64,000 bases of DNA from Lepas anatifera. Taxonomy: Eukaryota > Arthropoda > Thecostraca > Lepadidae. The first letter of the stretch is position 1, and each line of letters begins with the position of its first letter. Below are positions 47,161 through 59,194 of the stretch, in pieces. The notes under the pieces are model-generated. The model ran no database searches and was not told where the DNA came from. It worked only from the letters and a program-made list of their open reading frames with translations. The DNA is taken from positions 1,666,501 to 1,730,500 of the forward strand of contig JAOTON010000772.1 in assembly GCA_034440635.1 (NCBI GenBank). The letters are read 5' to 3'. Both the position numbers and the translations under genes were made by a program.

Positions 47161-47310
47161 TGGCTCTATGACGATATGACATCACCACTGGGTCTACAGC
47201 GCAGGCGAACTGGTGCGACCACGCGATTGCGATGGTCTTAAAATGTAGATACGACTCTATAAGTCAAGTAAGCATATAAGTCAAAAACTATCGACAGATT
47301 AAAAAAAAAG

Positions 47311-48095
47311 ATTCCTTAAGCCAGTAACAAGACATACACAATGGTGTTTATTCCAGCGCTCTAGCTTGATTAGGTCAAAAGTCAAAAGTTTCTTGTCACC
47401 ACTTGAACTACATAATATATTATGCTTGCCATGCTTGAAGCTGCATTTACACCGGCATGAATTAGATTAAACGTATTACTGGGAATTGAGAAGTCATCAC
47501 AATGACGGGTGTGATATAGCCCAGTCGCTGAAAGCGCCCTAAAACACCAATACACACACACTAGGTCAAAAGTTATCGTCAAATGACTGTTACTGACCCC
47601 TAGTGACCTTTGATGACCTCAGATAGGTCAAAGGGGAAAATATCGCTCCTAGGATCCTTGAAAGGGTGTCCAAGAACGCTTTTCGGAGCAATCAGCATTT
47701 TCAATCATTTTTGTGACTTAGATTATAAGACAGCTTTTCCCATGCTTTTTCAATAGGAGAGGTCACCTCGAGACCGAACCGCAGGTTACGAAATCGAGAA
47801 GTCCTGGATATACGTGTTGTAGACCCTAGAGTGTTCATTAAGTGTAGGAAGTTTCATATCGATCGGCTTAGAAATGTAGCTTTGGAAGAGCTCAAAAGTT
47901 GAAGTTGAGGTGACCTTGGTTGACCTCGCCTGGTGACCTGACCTTGTGTGACCCGGGATAAAATAGTTTAGGGGTTGTGGGAAAATGATGGAATGAGAGA
48001 TCGAGCTCTCAACCGCGGTGCTGCGCCTCGTCGTTTTCCTGCTATCCCCGAAAAACCTTAGGGTGGGCCATCAATGGCCCCCGGAATAGTTCTAT
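47311..48095. repeat. Left arm of a large inverted repeat
   Basis: The reverse complement of 48333-48905 at an estimated 80-85 percent identity by eye, for example gggtgtccaagaacgctttt against gggtgtctaagaacgctttt. It is interrupted at about 47387-47567 by a short insertion flanked by AGGTCAAAAGT. Confidence 0.8.
47387..47567. mobile_element. Short retroposon-like insertion in the left arm
   Basis: Flanked by an 11-bp direct repeat AGGTCAAAAGT and absent from the right arm. Its end gcgccctaaaacaccaata plus an AC-rich tail resembles 44575-44605 (gcgtcctaaaaccccaacac), suggesting a shared SINE 3' end. Confidence 0.6.
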
Positions 48096-48181
48096 ATAAT
48101 AATTACACACACCTGACAAGTGCTAACCCCCCTGATGAATTTAGAACGGAATCTTAACGTCCCAATAGCGCAAAGCCTGGA

Positions 48182-48211
48182 ACCCATCGACGCAATATTG
48201 CGTCGATGGGT
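48182..48211. repeat. Perfect 30-bp palindrome in the inverted-repeat spacer
   Basis: acccatcgacgcaat followed immediately by its exact reverse complement, with no loop. Directly after it comes tcgattggtagagcc, which resembles a tRNA A-box region. Confidence 0.9.
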
Positions 48212-48332
48212 CGATTGGTAGAGCCTGCAGACTCTATCCGGACAGGGGATGCTCGCTGCAAGCAGTGGTGTAAGAAATAGCTCCAGCAGAACAGCAAACT
48301 ACAAACAGCTTTGGTGATGTCGATTAACCCTC

Positions 48333-48905
48333 GCCCCACCGGGGGGCTATCGATGGCCCCCCTAAGATTTTTCCGGGGTAGCGAAAAAACGAAGAGGCGC
48401 AGCGCCGCGTTTGAGGGCTTTACCTCTCACTGCATCATTTTCCCACCATCCCTGAAATTTTTCCGGGGTCACCCAAGGTCAGGTCACCAGACGAGGTCAA
48501 CCAAGGTCACCTCACTTCAACTTTAGAGCTCTGTAAGAGCTACATTTCGAAGTCGATCAATTTGAAACTTCCTACACTTCATGACCCTTGCAGGGTCTAC
48601 AACGTGTATATCCGGGATTTTTCGATCTCGTTCCCTGAAGTCAGGTCACGAGGTGACCTCTCCCATTGAAAAAGCATGGGGAAAAGCTGTCTTATGATCT
48701 AAAAGTCGCAAAAGCGATTGAAAATGCTCAGCTTGACCAGAAAAGCGTTCTTAGACACCCTTTCACGGATTCCAGGGGCCAGACTTGCCTTTTGACCTCT
48801 CCAAGGTCATCCAAGGTCACCAGGGGTCAAAAACAGTATTTTGACAATAACTTTTGACCTAATTGAGCTAGAGCGCTGAAACAAACACCATCGTGTTTGT
48901 CTCGT
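48333..48905. repeat. Right arm of the large inverted repeat
   Basis: Pairs with 47311-48095 in inverse order across a spacer of about 240 bp. Both arms end toward the spacer in ggggg(c/t)catcgatggccccc-like palindromes (48062-48080, 48342-48362). Rich in AGGTCA/TGACCT. Confidence 0.8.
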
Positions 48906-50300
48906 CACTGGCTTTCATTTGATATACGGCAAGGTTACTTTTTGACCTTTCGTGACCTCAGGTCATCTTAGGTCACGAGGTGACCTCTAGAGGTCAAACC
49001 ACTAGCGGGAGGTCTTAACGTTTCACATACCGGAAAAAGGACTGACAATTTCCTGTCAAATGTACTTTACCAGATCTCAATAGCTCTAATGGCATAAGAG
49101 TTATGCCCAGTTTGCTTAAGCATTGCATATTTGAGTGAAAATAGCCGATCTTGACCTAATTTGACCTCTAGAAGTCAAACCATTGACCTGAGCACTAAAA
49201 CATGTGAAGTAATTTCTTACCGAATTCACGCGAGCTTTCTATTGCACTCTGCAGATTTGCGCTAACGCACATATTTTCGGAGTTAGACGGGGGGGCCATC
49301 GATGGCCCCCTTCGGTGGGGCGAAGGGGGCGCTGGACCCCCGGTGCGGCGCGGGTTATGTGCGTGAGCCTACGTCAATATTTTGATAAGCTGTAAGGGAG
49401 ATAAGTTTTGCAGACAGCAAAAATGTTCAAGATTCGTTTTTTTAATGACAATCTTCTCGTCCGTAAAACCACCAAAAACCTTCATGCCTCAAAAACAGGC
49501 ATTCCCCCTTCTCCCCCCTTCCGCCTTGCTCCTTGCCAATCCAGGATCTGTCCCTTCTAGCAAAGATTCTGTGGCGGCTCCCCTGTTCACTAATGATTTG
49601 ATCGGTCGGAAGAGGGTAGATGGGAACCAGAGTGATTCTAGAGGGTTTTAGATGTGCTCTATTTCAGAATATGGCATCACTAGTAAAGTTGGTGCAAATC
49701 TGGCAGCGTGCATTTTAAAAATACGCACGCACGCAACACAACAGCTGCGTGTATACATTGGTTGCGCCAGGCCGGGACCGTCGGCTGCGAAGCTGGGCAG
49801 GCGCAGTCAGCTGATACTGATTGATGCAAATTGCTGTTGGCTCACTTCAAAACCCAACTAGAGATGAAAATCTATCTGGCAGTACCCCGAAGGCCGTAAT
49901 GAGCTCGGTTTGGTGAATTAGGTTCGGTTTTAGCATTTCAAGTGTGGAGACCATGGTGTTATTAACAGGAACTTGTAATGTCGGATCCAGGTTTTTCTCT
50001 TTGTAGGGGAAGAAGGTGGCATTTAGACCCGAATATATGATGGGTGCCGTGAGTAGCCAGGGTTTTGCTACAGAGTTGTAGTGTATGGGAATTGGGAAGG
50101 AACAAAATGCGAATGTAGTTTTAAGGGAGATAGATCCCTAAATTCAGGGTTCACCTGGCCTTGATCGAGGAGGGAGGTTCCGTGATGGCTTTGTATACTT
50201 TTCTTTCGGGGAGGGGGCTAGGGGTACTCAACCCTCTGCACAACTCCGAATAACCCCTTTCTATCGGCATCCAGATATATTGCGGAGCTTCAGCCTCATA

Positions 50301-50488
50301 CATTGGCGGATCCAGGAAAAAGTTTTGGAGGGGGCCAAAACATCGTTTTGGGGGGGCCAAATCGGGAAAAAATCGCAAAAGCATAGGATTTAAAAAAACG
50401 GCCAAAAGTCGGTCGTTTTGGGGGCCAAAAGATACTATTTCGGGCTTTGGGGGCCATGGCCCCCTGGGCCCCCCTGGATCCGCCAGTG
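50301..50488. mobile_element. Family D-related MITE
   Basis: Ends CATTGGCGGATCCAGG and CCTGGATCCGCCAGTG, with a perfect 8-bp duplication GCCTCATA on both sides (50293-50300, 50489-50496). The interior differs from the other family D copies and is rich in gggggccaaaa. Confidence 0.85.
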
Positions 50489-51973
50489 GCCTCATAGACA
50501 TCTTGCATTCGCTGCTGGTAGCATTCGGCCCGGACATACCCTGGTTCTGACAATGGGCCAGATGTCAGGCATGGATGGTCACCAAAATTGTTCCAATAAT
50601 ATTTTGGGTAGGGGGTGGGGGATGGGTTTCTTACCACAAAACACCAATTCTCGCATGCCAGAAGGGGAGGGTGAGGAGACATTTCTGTTGCCGTGGCGGC
50701 TTCCTGGATTTAAGCGTTCTATCGTTGGAACGCCTTGCCCCCTGAATTCCCTGGGAAATTCTTGGGAAGCAATTCATCATAATGAGCCCAAGCCACACTT
50801 GCTCCTGAAGATAATGTATGCCCCTCATCTCAGGGAATTGCAAGAATGCGCTGGGCGAGCAAACAAATTAGAACTCGGCATTGGACCCAGCGACATTTCA
50901 TGGGAATACGAGGGCAGTCGGTGGGGGAATCATGCTTGATCAACGAGATCCGAAGTGGCAGCTAATTTTTTCTTGGGAGCGGGAATCTGGCCTTCTATTT
51001 TTAATTTTTTCCGATTTTCTTTTTCTCTACAATCCCAAAAAGTTAAATAGGAAAGAACGGGTATTTAGGAAATTATTTCTTACAGACATGTTTCAATCCA
51101 AAGTTATTGTCTCGCAATTTAGTATTAATTATCAGCCATATACTGAGAAGGAACTTTTCTAAAGGTCTTATTTTCAGGGAATTTTATGACACTGAAGTTA
51201 TCTCCGGCCACAGCACAACAGAGCTGGGAGGCACTTCCGTTCAAAAATGCTGACAAGGAATTTTCCAGAATGCGACTTTCTTTTTAACGCTTTTTTAAAT
51301 ATCATGAAACAAGATCTATGCACCAGTGCAGTGTGTTTATGTTCATGGGGGGTAACGACGAGGCTTCGATATCATATAGTGTGCTAGTTTCTCAGGAAAA
51401 ACAATTTAAACCAGGACCATCTCAGCATAAATTTTGAAATAGTCTCGCAGTCCATGCCCATATATCTATTCATGATGGGTGTGAACAAAGAATGGAGGGT
51501 TTACACAGACTGAACGAAGTCACAACGCCGTAAACACAAATTATGTAGTGCTGATGCCATTTCCACACGTATTCTTACATAGTTTGCACACCTAACGCGC
51601 ATGTGAGTCCTCGTCACCGCGTACTTTCGCGCTATCTTTTGATTAAGGCCCGGGAATTTAATAGCATACCAAAAGCAAAACAGAGGATAACTCCTGATTT
51701 TCTACCCATGCTGCTAGGTTCACGTATAACACAAAACAAAACAAAACATTTAGCTCCCTTAATTGTCTAAGCCACTTTTCATTTGGTACTGTGAGAACAC
51801 TCCGACTAAGACGTGGGAACCACTCCAGATTCCCACTATTATCTACTACAAGCACGGTCGATGGGATATGTTCGAGAGAGCTGTACAGATCTACACTTTA
51901 CATAGCAATAAAGGCCGCCATGTAAGCCAGCACCTGCCTAAATTTGTTTGGTCTATGCCCATTTCTGTCGGAG

Positions 51974-52044
51974 CAACTGGTTCCGCGGCGGCGTCCTGGT
52001 CATCTTCATCCCGTCAGTCCTGTTCTTTGTACATGTGGAGCAGG
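51974..52044 (+). other. Orphan exon candidate encoding a hydrophobic segment
   Basis: SNWFRGGVLVIFIPSVLFFV followed by HVEQ is open, hydrophobic and GC-rich, bounded by a weak acceptor (ttctgtcggag) and a donor CAGG|GTAAGG. No neighbouring exon joins in frame. Not recognised. Confidence 0.25.
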
Positions 52045-52425
52045 GTAAGGCTGCAACCTCTCCCCCTCATAACACAGCAGCGACGTCAAGCTCTTCAGTA
52101 CTGACTGTCAGAGGGTCCAGCTGCAGGGAAGCCGCACCCAGGTGAGTTGGTTCTTTTTCATCAAGCAGGACTGACTGGGACTCCAGCGGGCCATGGTCTG
52201 GCATGAGAACCAACGGCCACGGACGGTGAGGCCCCATCAACAAGAGTATCATACGAGTCTTGGCTTCGACCGCCGTTGGGTGGGTGTTGGCTGCTCCCAA
52301 GACCCTGACCTGTGAGAAGTTCTCCACCACGTCCTGGTTCACCCGTGACGTCAGAAAGTACTTGACGCCGTAGATGTTCTTAATAATGTTGTGGGGACCT
52401 CGCAGAGCAGTTAAGGATATGATGA

Positions 52426-52749
52426 ACCCGTTCTGGAAGGGCAGCCTGCTCTGGCTTTCATCGCGCCAAGAGTCCCGATTTAGTCGCGCTAACTAAATCA
52501 GAGAGGTGGCTGAGCAACGATGGTGTACTCGAAGGCGAACGCCGACCGATGAGCCCTGCCGTCAAGGATGCACCGAGAACTACAGATGTCGAACACCTTA
52601 TCGCAGGTGATGATGAACTAAGCCTGCTTGGCGAAACGCTGACCAAATAGGTGGAGCAGACGCTTTCCGACACGCTCGTTGAGCATCTGGGCTGCGGGGC
52701 GTACTCGCTGTCGCTCCAGGCCAGTCACCTGACGGGAGAGATTTGTTAT
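52426..52749 (+). pseudogene. Degenerate open frame with one stop, unrecognised
   Basis: The plus-strand frame reads CSGFHRAKSPDLVALTKSER, then DDELSLLGETLTK, a TAG, and VEQTLSDTLVEHLGCGAYSL before TAA. The polar, repetitive character suggests a retroelement gag-like remnant, but no family was identified. Confidence 0.25.
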
Positions 52750-53262
52750 TAACTTCACCATCACAACTATCGACTGATGAGCAAATGTCATACGCGAACA
52801 GTTTTATCGCATATATCGCTATATCGAGCAATTAGCAGACACTTCTGTAAAATATTCACAAGTCGGTGATTTACAGTTTCTCAACTTAAGACCCTGAGAC
52901 AAAATACATCCAGTTTTCACACTTTGGTCATTACTTAAAACTGACAAAATCTATTTTGACCTACCCACTGCAAGGTTCATTATCTCTTTTTATTCACTAG
53001 GAAACAACGGGCCTTGCTGAATTCCGATTTTTCCACACCAGTCATCCCCAGTCCAGCGATCCCAGCAATTGATCCACGGTCCGCCAAGTACCAACGGTAG
53101 TCACGCCTATTTTTTCCCCACCTTCACCTGAGATAAAAAGTACTCGTTTAAAAGCAACTACCACGTTCCCGATGCCCGAGAGTAATAAAATATATGTTTA
53201 TTCGAATGAGTGACCTGAGCATAGGCACGCACTTAACGATGCTTCAGTCAATTACTAATCTT

Positions 53263-53482
53263 CATAGGCGGATCCAGGGGGAGGCAAGTCGGCGCCCCCG
53301 AAAGGTCGATGGCGCCCCCGAAATGTCACGTCCCACCCCCCCAGGATGCGAAAATCGGCGCCCACCGATAGGATTTTGCGCCCATCTGATAGGCTTGCCG
53401 GTCAAAAGTGGCGCCCTCCCCCGGGTCGGATGGCACCCCTCACGGGAAGGTGCCCCGATCGGCAATCCTGGATCCGCCTATG
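53263..53482. mobile_element. Family D MITE
   Basis: Inverted ends CATAGGCGGATCCAGG and CCTGGATCCGCCTATG. Flanks ctaatctt and ctaatcgt are a 7 of 8 target duplication. GC-rich inside, with ggcgccc-type repeats. Confidence 0.85.
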
Positions 53483-54947
53483 CTAATCGTTGAGTTAAGT
53501 TTGAACTTTCACTCGATAGTCATACGATGAATTGTGTTACTGCAAGTTGAATGGGACATAACAATCATACACATGTTTAAACCAGATGGAAAAGTGCGCT
53601 CCCGCGTTCTGAATCAGTCTGCATCAGTCCACATCAGTCCCACAAATGGCGAAAATTTGAGCTTATTTTCTGAAATAAAAACTTTCACGATTTCTCCTGC
53701 GTCCTCCCCCAACGATACTCCTGCGTCCGCTCCTGCATGTATCAGTTAAACTTCAAATTAAACAGAGACAAAAACGAGAGCGAATGGGAATTTGATACAC
53801 ACACTTGCTACCTCGCACCTGTATGTGCTTCCACTGAAGAGCATGGCAAGGCTGTCGCTCGGCGTTGTCCTTTGCCAAAAATTGCTGGAAGAAGTCCTTG
53901 TGCAGTACCGGTACTTCTGGACCTTGAAGCCTCTGACCCTGGCCCAAGATGTGGTTCCTCAGCAGCTTCAGCAGGTGAGGATTTCAACGAAAGTGTAGAT
54001 CTTTCTGCAAAAGTCAAAATACACCAAAATGTAATATTCGAAAATGTAAAATGTGATGCCTGGACAAATAATTTTGTTCTCTGGATTATCCGCTGGTATA
54101 ATGCTCCAATGCAGTAATTATGTTGTTTACAACATTTTACCTTGCTAGGCAAGTGCAACATCATCAATTAATACAAGATTCTACCTTCAAGCAGTGTGAT
54201 TTCTTCTTCAGTGAATTAGGCAAGAGTAGAGTGTCACTTCCTGCATGGAAACTATACTATGCCCATGGTTTCAGCTCAATAATAGGCATAAAATATCAAC
54301 AAAACTTATTTGATGATTAAAGAAAAATGAAATGATTGTAATTTGACCAATTTTGAAGCATATACTATTTCTTATTCATGAGCCCTAGAAAATACAGCAA
54401 TATGAAAGCATCACAGCACAGTGGTGCTGCCACATACATTGTCAGTTTTGGAGGGAAAATTTTCAATTACAGGTCACAGTGCCCAGAATTGAGAGCATAC
54501 TTATTACTGGAAATTTTGGCCACCATTTCCACAACACAGACACAAGTAAAGACAACATTTATGTGATACATATTTTCATAATTTTACTCTATCATTATAT
54601 CAATGCATTTTTCATATTTTGCTTTCAAAAATCCACAGCATAGCAAATAGGTTACAAAGAAATCTGACTTTGTTAAACTAATGGAACTGAATAAATGAGC
54701 ATCACCATGGAACCAAGGAAAACATTACATCCAAATAATTATAAACACACTGTATTATGACAGCTTCACAAACATAGTCATGGTGTACAACAGAGCACGG
54801 CCAGCACCCACCCCCAGATTATTGACAGACAAACCAAACTACTGCACACTGCTAACTAGCCACTAACACTAATTTACCACTTGACCCAATCTGAGATAAA
54901 CTTCACAAATCCAATTTCAGTGTGGGGTGCCTGGACATGGATTTTAT

Positions 54948-55306
54948 CCAGTGTGCAAAGTATGGCATTTTTGACGAGATCTCGTTGATGTGAGTGCCCT
55001 TTGAGACAGGAGCAAATGGTGCAATTTTTTCAACCTGGTACAAATCTGTGAGGCTGGTGCAGAAAAGTGACACTTAAACCAAACAAATAATGGCTGAATG
55101 GTTTTTAAGACACAGGAGGAGGCCTTATAAAAATTAATCTATAACTAACTACTAAGAGAGGTAGTATTGCATTGTGTGGGTAGGAATGGGTGCATTTTTC
55201 TCCCTGGTATATAGCATATTGGTGTGAATTTTTTGAAGCTGGTGGTGCGAGAATTTTACATGGCTGGTGCAACTCGTCTGCCCTGCTGCCATACTTTGCA
55301 GACTGG
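54948..55306. mobile_element. Family B MITE, intact copy
   Basis: Ends CCAGTGTGCAAAGTATGGCA and TGCCATACTTTGCAGACTGG. Perfect 8-bp target duplication GATTTTAT (54940-54947, 55307-55314). 359 bp, non-coding. It serves as the reference for reading the nested copies at 57728-63296. Confidence 0.92.
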
Positions 55307-56556
55307 GATTTTATACCTACCTACTCAAGAAAGCATGTCAGTGAGCATTGCAAGGGAAATTTGACCACTTACCTTGCCTGGCTGGAAGGAAACAGATGCA
55401 GGGTTGCTGGATGTTTAGTGTGACATTTGAACTCTGGATATTCCAGTTGTATTCTATGTAGTGCAGAAGCAAGTACTGTTCCCTAGGCCTCTCCTTCATT
55501 CCAGAATATTTTTCTTCGGCAGCCCCATCGCTTCTTTCTAGGGACGAGAATCACACCCTTCCCTGTCCGATTAATTGCCATGAGCACACACCTGGACAAT
55601 CAAGTAACTATGCAAATATTGGCAATCATTCACCAAACTTGCTATAGAAAAGCCACCACACACACTGCAATATACATCGCCTTTGCACAATAGATTATGA
55701 ACTGCGGCAATAAACAGCAAAAATTAACATTGGTGGGCACATGTGGCGGCAAATAAATGGCGCGACTGACTTGCGCGCGCTTGCTTGATCTTGAAAGATG
55801 CAAATTTAGAGGCTTGATTTCGCTTCATTTGACCTGTTATTTTTTAATAATAAACTCACATAAAATTCTACAAGAATGTGTAAAAAAATATTTTAGATTG
55901 AATAAAAATACATTAATAGCTTAACAAACTCCAAATAATGAGTTATATGTATTTTTTATTGGTAAAATTTTGGGTTCAATAAGCAGCAAGACACTTTCTT
56001 TGCACCGTTTACCCCCTTACCGCGGTTACCAAGTCAGCAAGAAAACTGCTTTGTCTTAGATTTTTTGGACAACATATTTGTTTATCAATTGAGTTTAAAA
56101 AATCCAAAACGAGACGATTTTTCATATTCAATGTTTTAATAAGTTTAAGCTAGTCCAGTCCTCTACTTGCCTGGTCCCGAGCGGGTCCAGAGGCCCCGCC
56201 CCCAACATCTGTCAAACTGTGCACCTATTGGTCCATTGTTTAAATCCGGCCAAAGTTTTACCTAGTGTCTCTATTGCTTTGGGTTGCGCTAGTGAGTGAG
56301 TTGGTAAGAAATTTGCGCAGGAAGTCATTTGCGTAATTCATAGGCAGTACGTAAAATTACTTCATCGTTCACTCATCATCAGACCGTGAGTAAATTGGTA
56401 TAAGACTGGATGTACCTAACTAACCCTCAGCGGAGTCGCTGTCGAGGTATTTTTTTCAATTTGATTTGTTCTGTAGATGAATGTGATGTAGGCAGAAATG
56501 TATTTTGATGGTTTAATCTAAAAGTTCAATGAATAGCAGAGCTACACAATGATACC

Positions 56557-57689
56557 CCAGTCTGCAGAACGTGGCAGGCGACTCGACGAGGCGCTTGGGG
56601 CAGCCAAAGCCTGCCCCAATTGGGGCAGAAATTTGGATGCTGGGGTAGACTCCTCCAACGGGGGGGGGTATTTTTACCGATACATGTTTTATCTACTCCA
56701 TTTTAAACGTAACACCCAGAAATGAAATAAAGCCGTGCATCCAACTCGCCGACGACAACGCACTCCACGACCCTCCACGCACAGCAGCAGCTATCTAGCA
56801 TTCATGATGCACGACTTCAAGAATACATTTATTCAAATGTATATTTACAAGCAAAGTCTTTTCCCCAAAGACGTCATTTGCCACTGCTTTCACTGCGTAT
56901 AATCAATACTTTAAAAAAATTATTTCAATTGATAACTAAATTCAATAAAGAATAATGTTTTCCAAAGCTAAAGCATTTTTCCCCTTGCATTTTCTCACAT
57001 TTGCATGAAAGCATAAAAATTTGGAATATTTTCACAAGACCCAAGCGAAGAAAGATTCCCTTACGCTCTTGTGACGTCACATCACTGACCTGCATTTTTC
57101 TTGGGGGAGGGGTTGGTATGCTTTGCTTATGTGTGGACCATTTGAACGGTGGACCCTTTGAATAGTGGACCTTTTGACATAGACCCAATTTGCCGGCCTT
57201 TGGCGATCAAAACAGCAGAGGAAATGCAAAAAACTACATACAGGGAAATTTTATTTTGAGTTCTAAGATTGTTTTTTGTAATTCAAACTACGTTTAGATT
57301 ACAAATTTATAAAGAAATTTAAACTTTGCTTTAGAAAGGCGCCTGTTGCCTGCTTTTTTATTAATTTCCAGGAACTTTGACTTTACGTCTATTAGAAATT
57401 TCCTTCATGTGGTATCTTTTTGGCCACATCTCTTGATGACAGATATGACGCTTTTGCGACAATTCAGCTTTTACGGCGCAACTTTAACTAATGATTGTTG
57501 TTTCTTTTCATTATTTTTTCTTCTTCCCTCGGTGATTACCCGGACCGACTGCTGCCCCAAGTACTGGTTCCTGCCCCAAGAACCCGCCCTCTGCCCCAAG
57601 ATCGACCAAAAGCTGCCCCAAATCGGTAGGTCTGCCCCGAGGCTGCCCCAACGAGATCTCGTCGAAATCTGCCACATTCTGCAGACTGG
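56557..57689. mobile_element. Family A element, intact copy
   Basis: Ends CCAGTCTGCAGAA and TTCTGCAGACTGG. Perfect 8-bp target duplication ATGATACC (56549-56556, 57690-57697). 1133 bp with no transposase frame. Both ends carry clustered CTGCCCC/GGGGCAG motifs about 20 bp apart (six at 57552-57649). Confidence 0.92.
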
Positions 57690-57819
57690 ATGATACCTGC
57701 TGTCATGTATTTGGTTTTTGAGTGATGCCAGTGTGCAAAGTATGGTATTTTCAATAAGATCTCGTTGGTGCAAGTGCCCTTGGAGACAGGAGCAAGTGGT
57801 GCGAACTTTATCAACCTGG

Positions 57820-59098
57820 GCCCCGTTTCATAAAAGTTGTAAAAATACGGTGTGTTTTACACCACGCTCACCTGCAAATTTATGTCGTACTCATAATAAT
57901 GTTTCACAAAGAGCGGTGACATTCACGCGAAAGCGGCGTAGGTATCAAATGCAGCATAAATTACGCCCAATTCCAGAATGGAATTACCCCTTTCAAATAT
58001 GGCGTGTAACTGCTTTATTAACATGAAAAAATCGCATCTATATTTTTCAATAAATTATTTGAATGAAAATTATTGTACTTATTTGCTCTTATTCGATTTT
58101 TAAGTTTCTACTGCTTTTTTACAAATACTGCGGTGGAAGACGCACTATCAGCTGGCGCAATGAAAATACGACATATTTGTTTTTGGCAGTACCCAATTTT
58201 CTAGGTAATTGCTGTCAATTGTGCGAGTGTAGTTCAGTGGAATTTGAGGTGAATTGTGTTTACTAATCATGAGTGAACTGTGAAGATCTGTGAACCTTAT
58301 AATTTCGTGAAACTGGGAAAGGAATAGTGAGTAAACATCTCTGAAGAATAACTAGATCAAGATGCTGGTACTTAGGTACCTAAGTATACCATCATTCTCG
58401 CCAGAAGCCTCAGTAGAGATGGTTGGATTTTGTTGGTGACAGATACCTTAAATTGAATCTTTACCCTTCATAGACTCCATATAACACTTTGTCAATGTCA
58501 GCTTATCTAGGGTTCTGTCCTCATTAGACTGTAAAATAACAGTAACGGCAGAAAGTCTAAAGTAAAAATTAATGTCAGCTTTCCTGTGTATTTGCATCAA
58601 TAGCTATCATCATTTTTACCATACCAAATGACCACAGAACTGTACATATCAGCTCAATTTTGCATGTGAAACTTGCTCTTCATACCTGTGCAAGGATGAA
58701 CTTGCACACCTTTTTATTTAAGTTTATTTTACATTCATGACTCTTTGTCCTTCACTACACTATGTAATTTTGCCTCAGATTCAGAATTTCATAAGAAATT
58801 ATCTGTTTCTCATGTTTTGCTTCATTGTCTGATAAATGTTACGCTGCTATATCTTGCGTAGCTTTTCAGGAGTGTTTTACATATTCAACGTACATGTTGT
58901 CTGCTATATGAAACAATATTGGCAATATTCTATGCTGCATTCCAGTACAGCGTAGTTTAGAGCAGCGTAACTTTGCAAGTAATTGTATTTTACGCTGCAT
59001 TTTTGTGAAACAAGATTGTGGTGTATTATTCACTTTCTACGCTGCATTATGTTACTTCTACGCTATAAGCATAAGTTACGCCTTTTATGAAATGGGGC
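57820..59098. mobile_element. Element C inserted in the family B copy
   Basis: Ends GCCCCGTTTCATAAAAG and CTTTTATGAAATGGGGC, 17 bp with one mismatch, flanked by a 5-bp CCTGG duplication. 1279 bp, AT-rich, no recognisable transposase. The superfamily was not assigned. Confidence 0.85.
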
Positions 59099-59194
59099 CC
59101 TGGTGCGAATTTGTGAGACTGGTGCAAGGAAGGTGACACTGAAAACCAAACCATTAATGACTGAATGGTTATAAAGACACAGGAGGGGCCTTAG

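Larger units (their letters stand above)
49200..54939. other. Unassigned region with scattered MITEs
   Basis: A palindrome gggggccatcgatggccccc lies at about 49289-49310, the same motif as in the inverted repeat. MITEs are at 50301-50488 and 53263-53482. The two weak coding traces at 51974-52044 and 52426-52749 are listed separately. Nothing else recognised. Confidence 0.45.
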
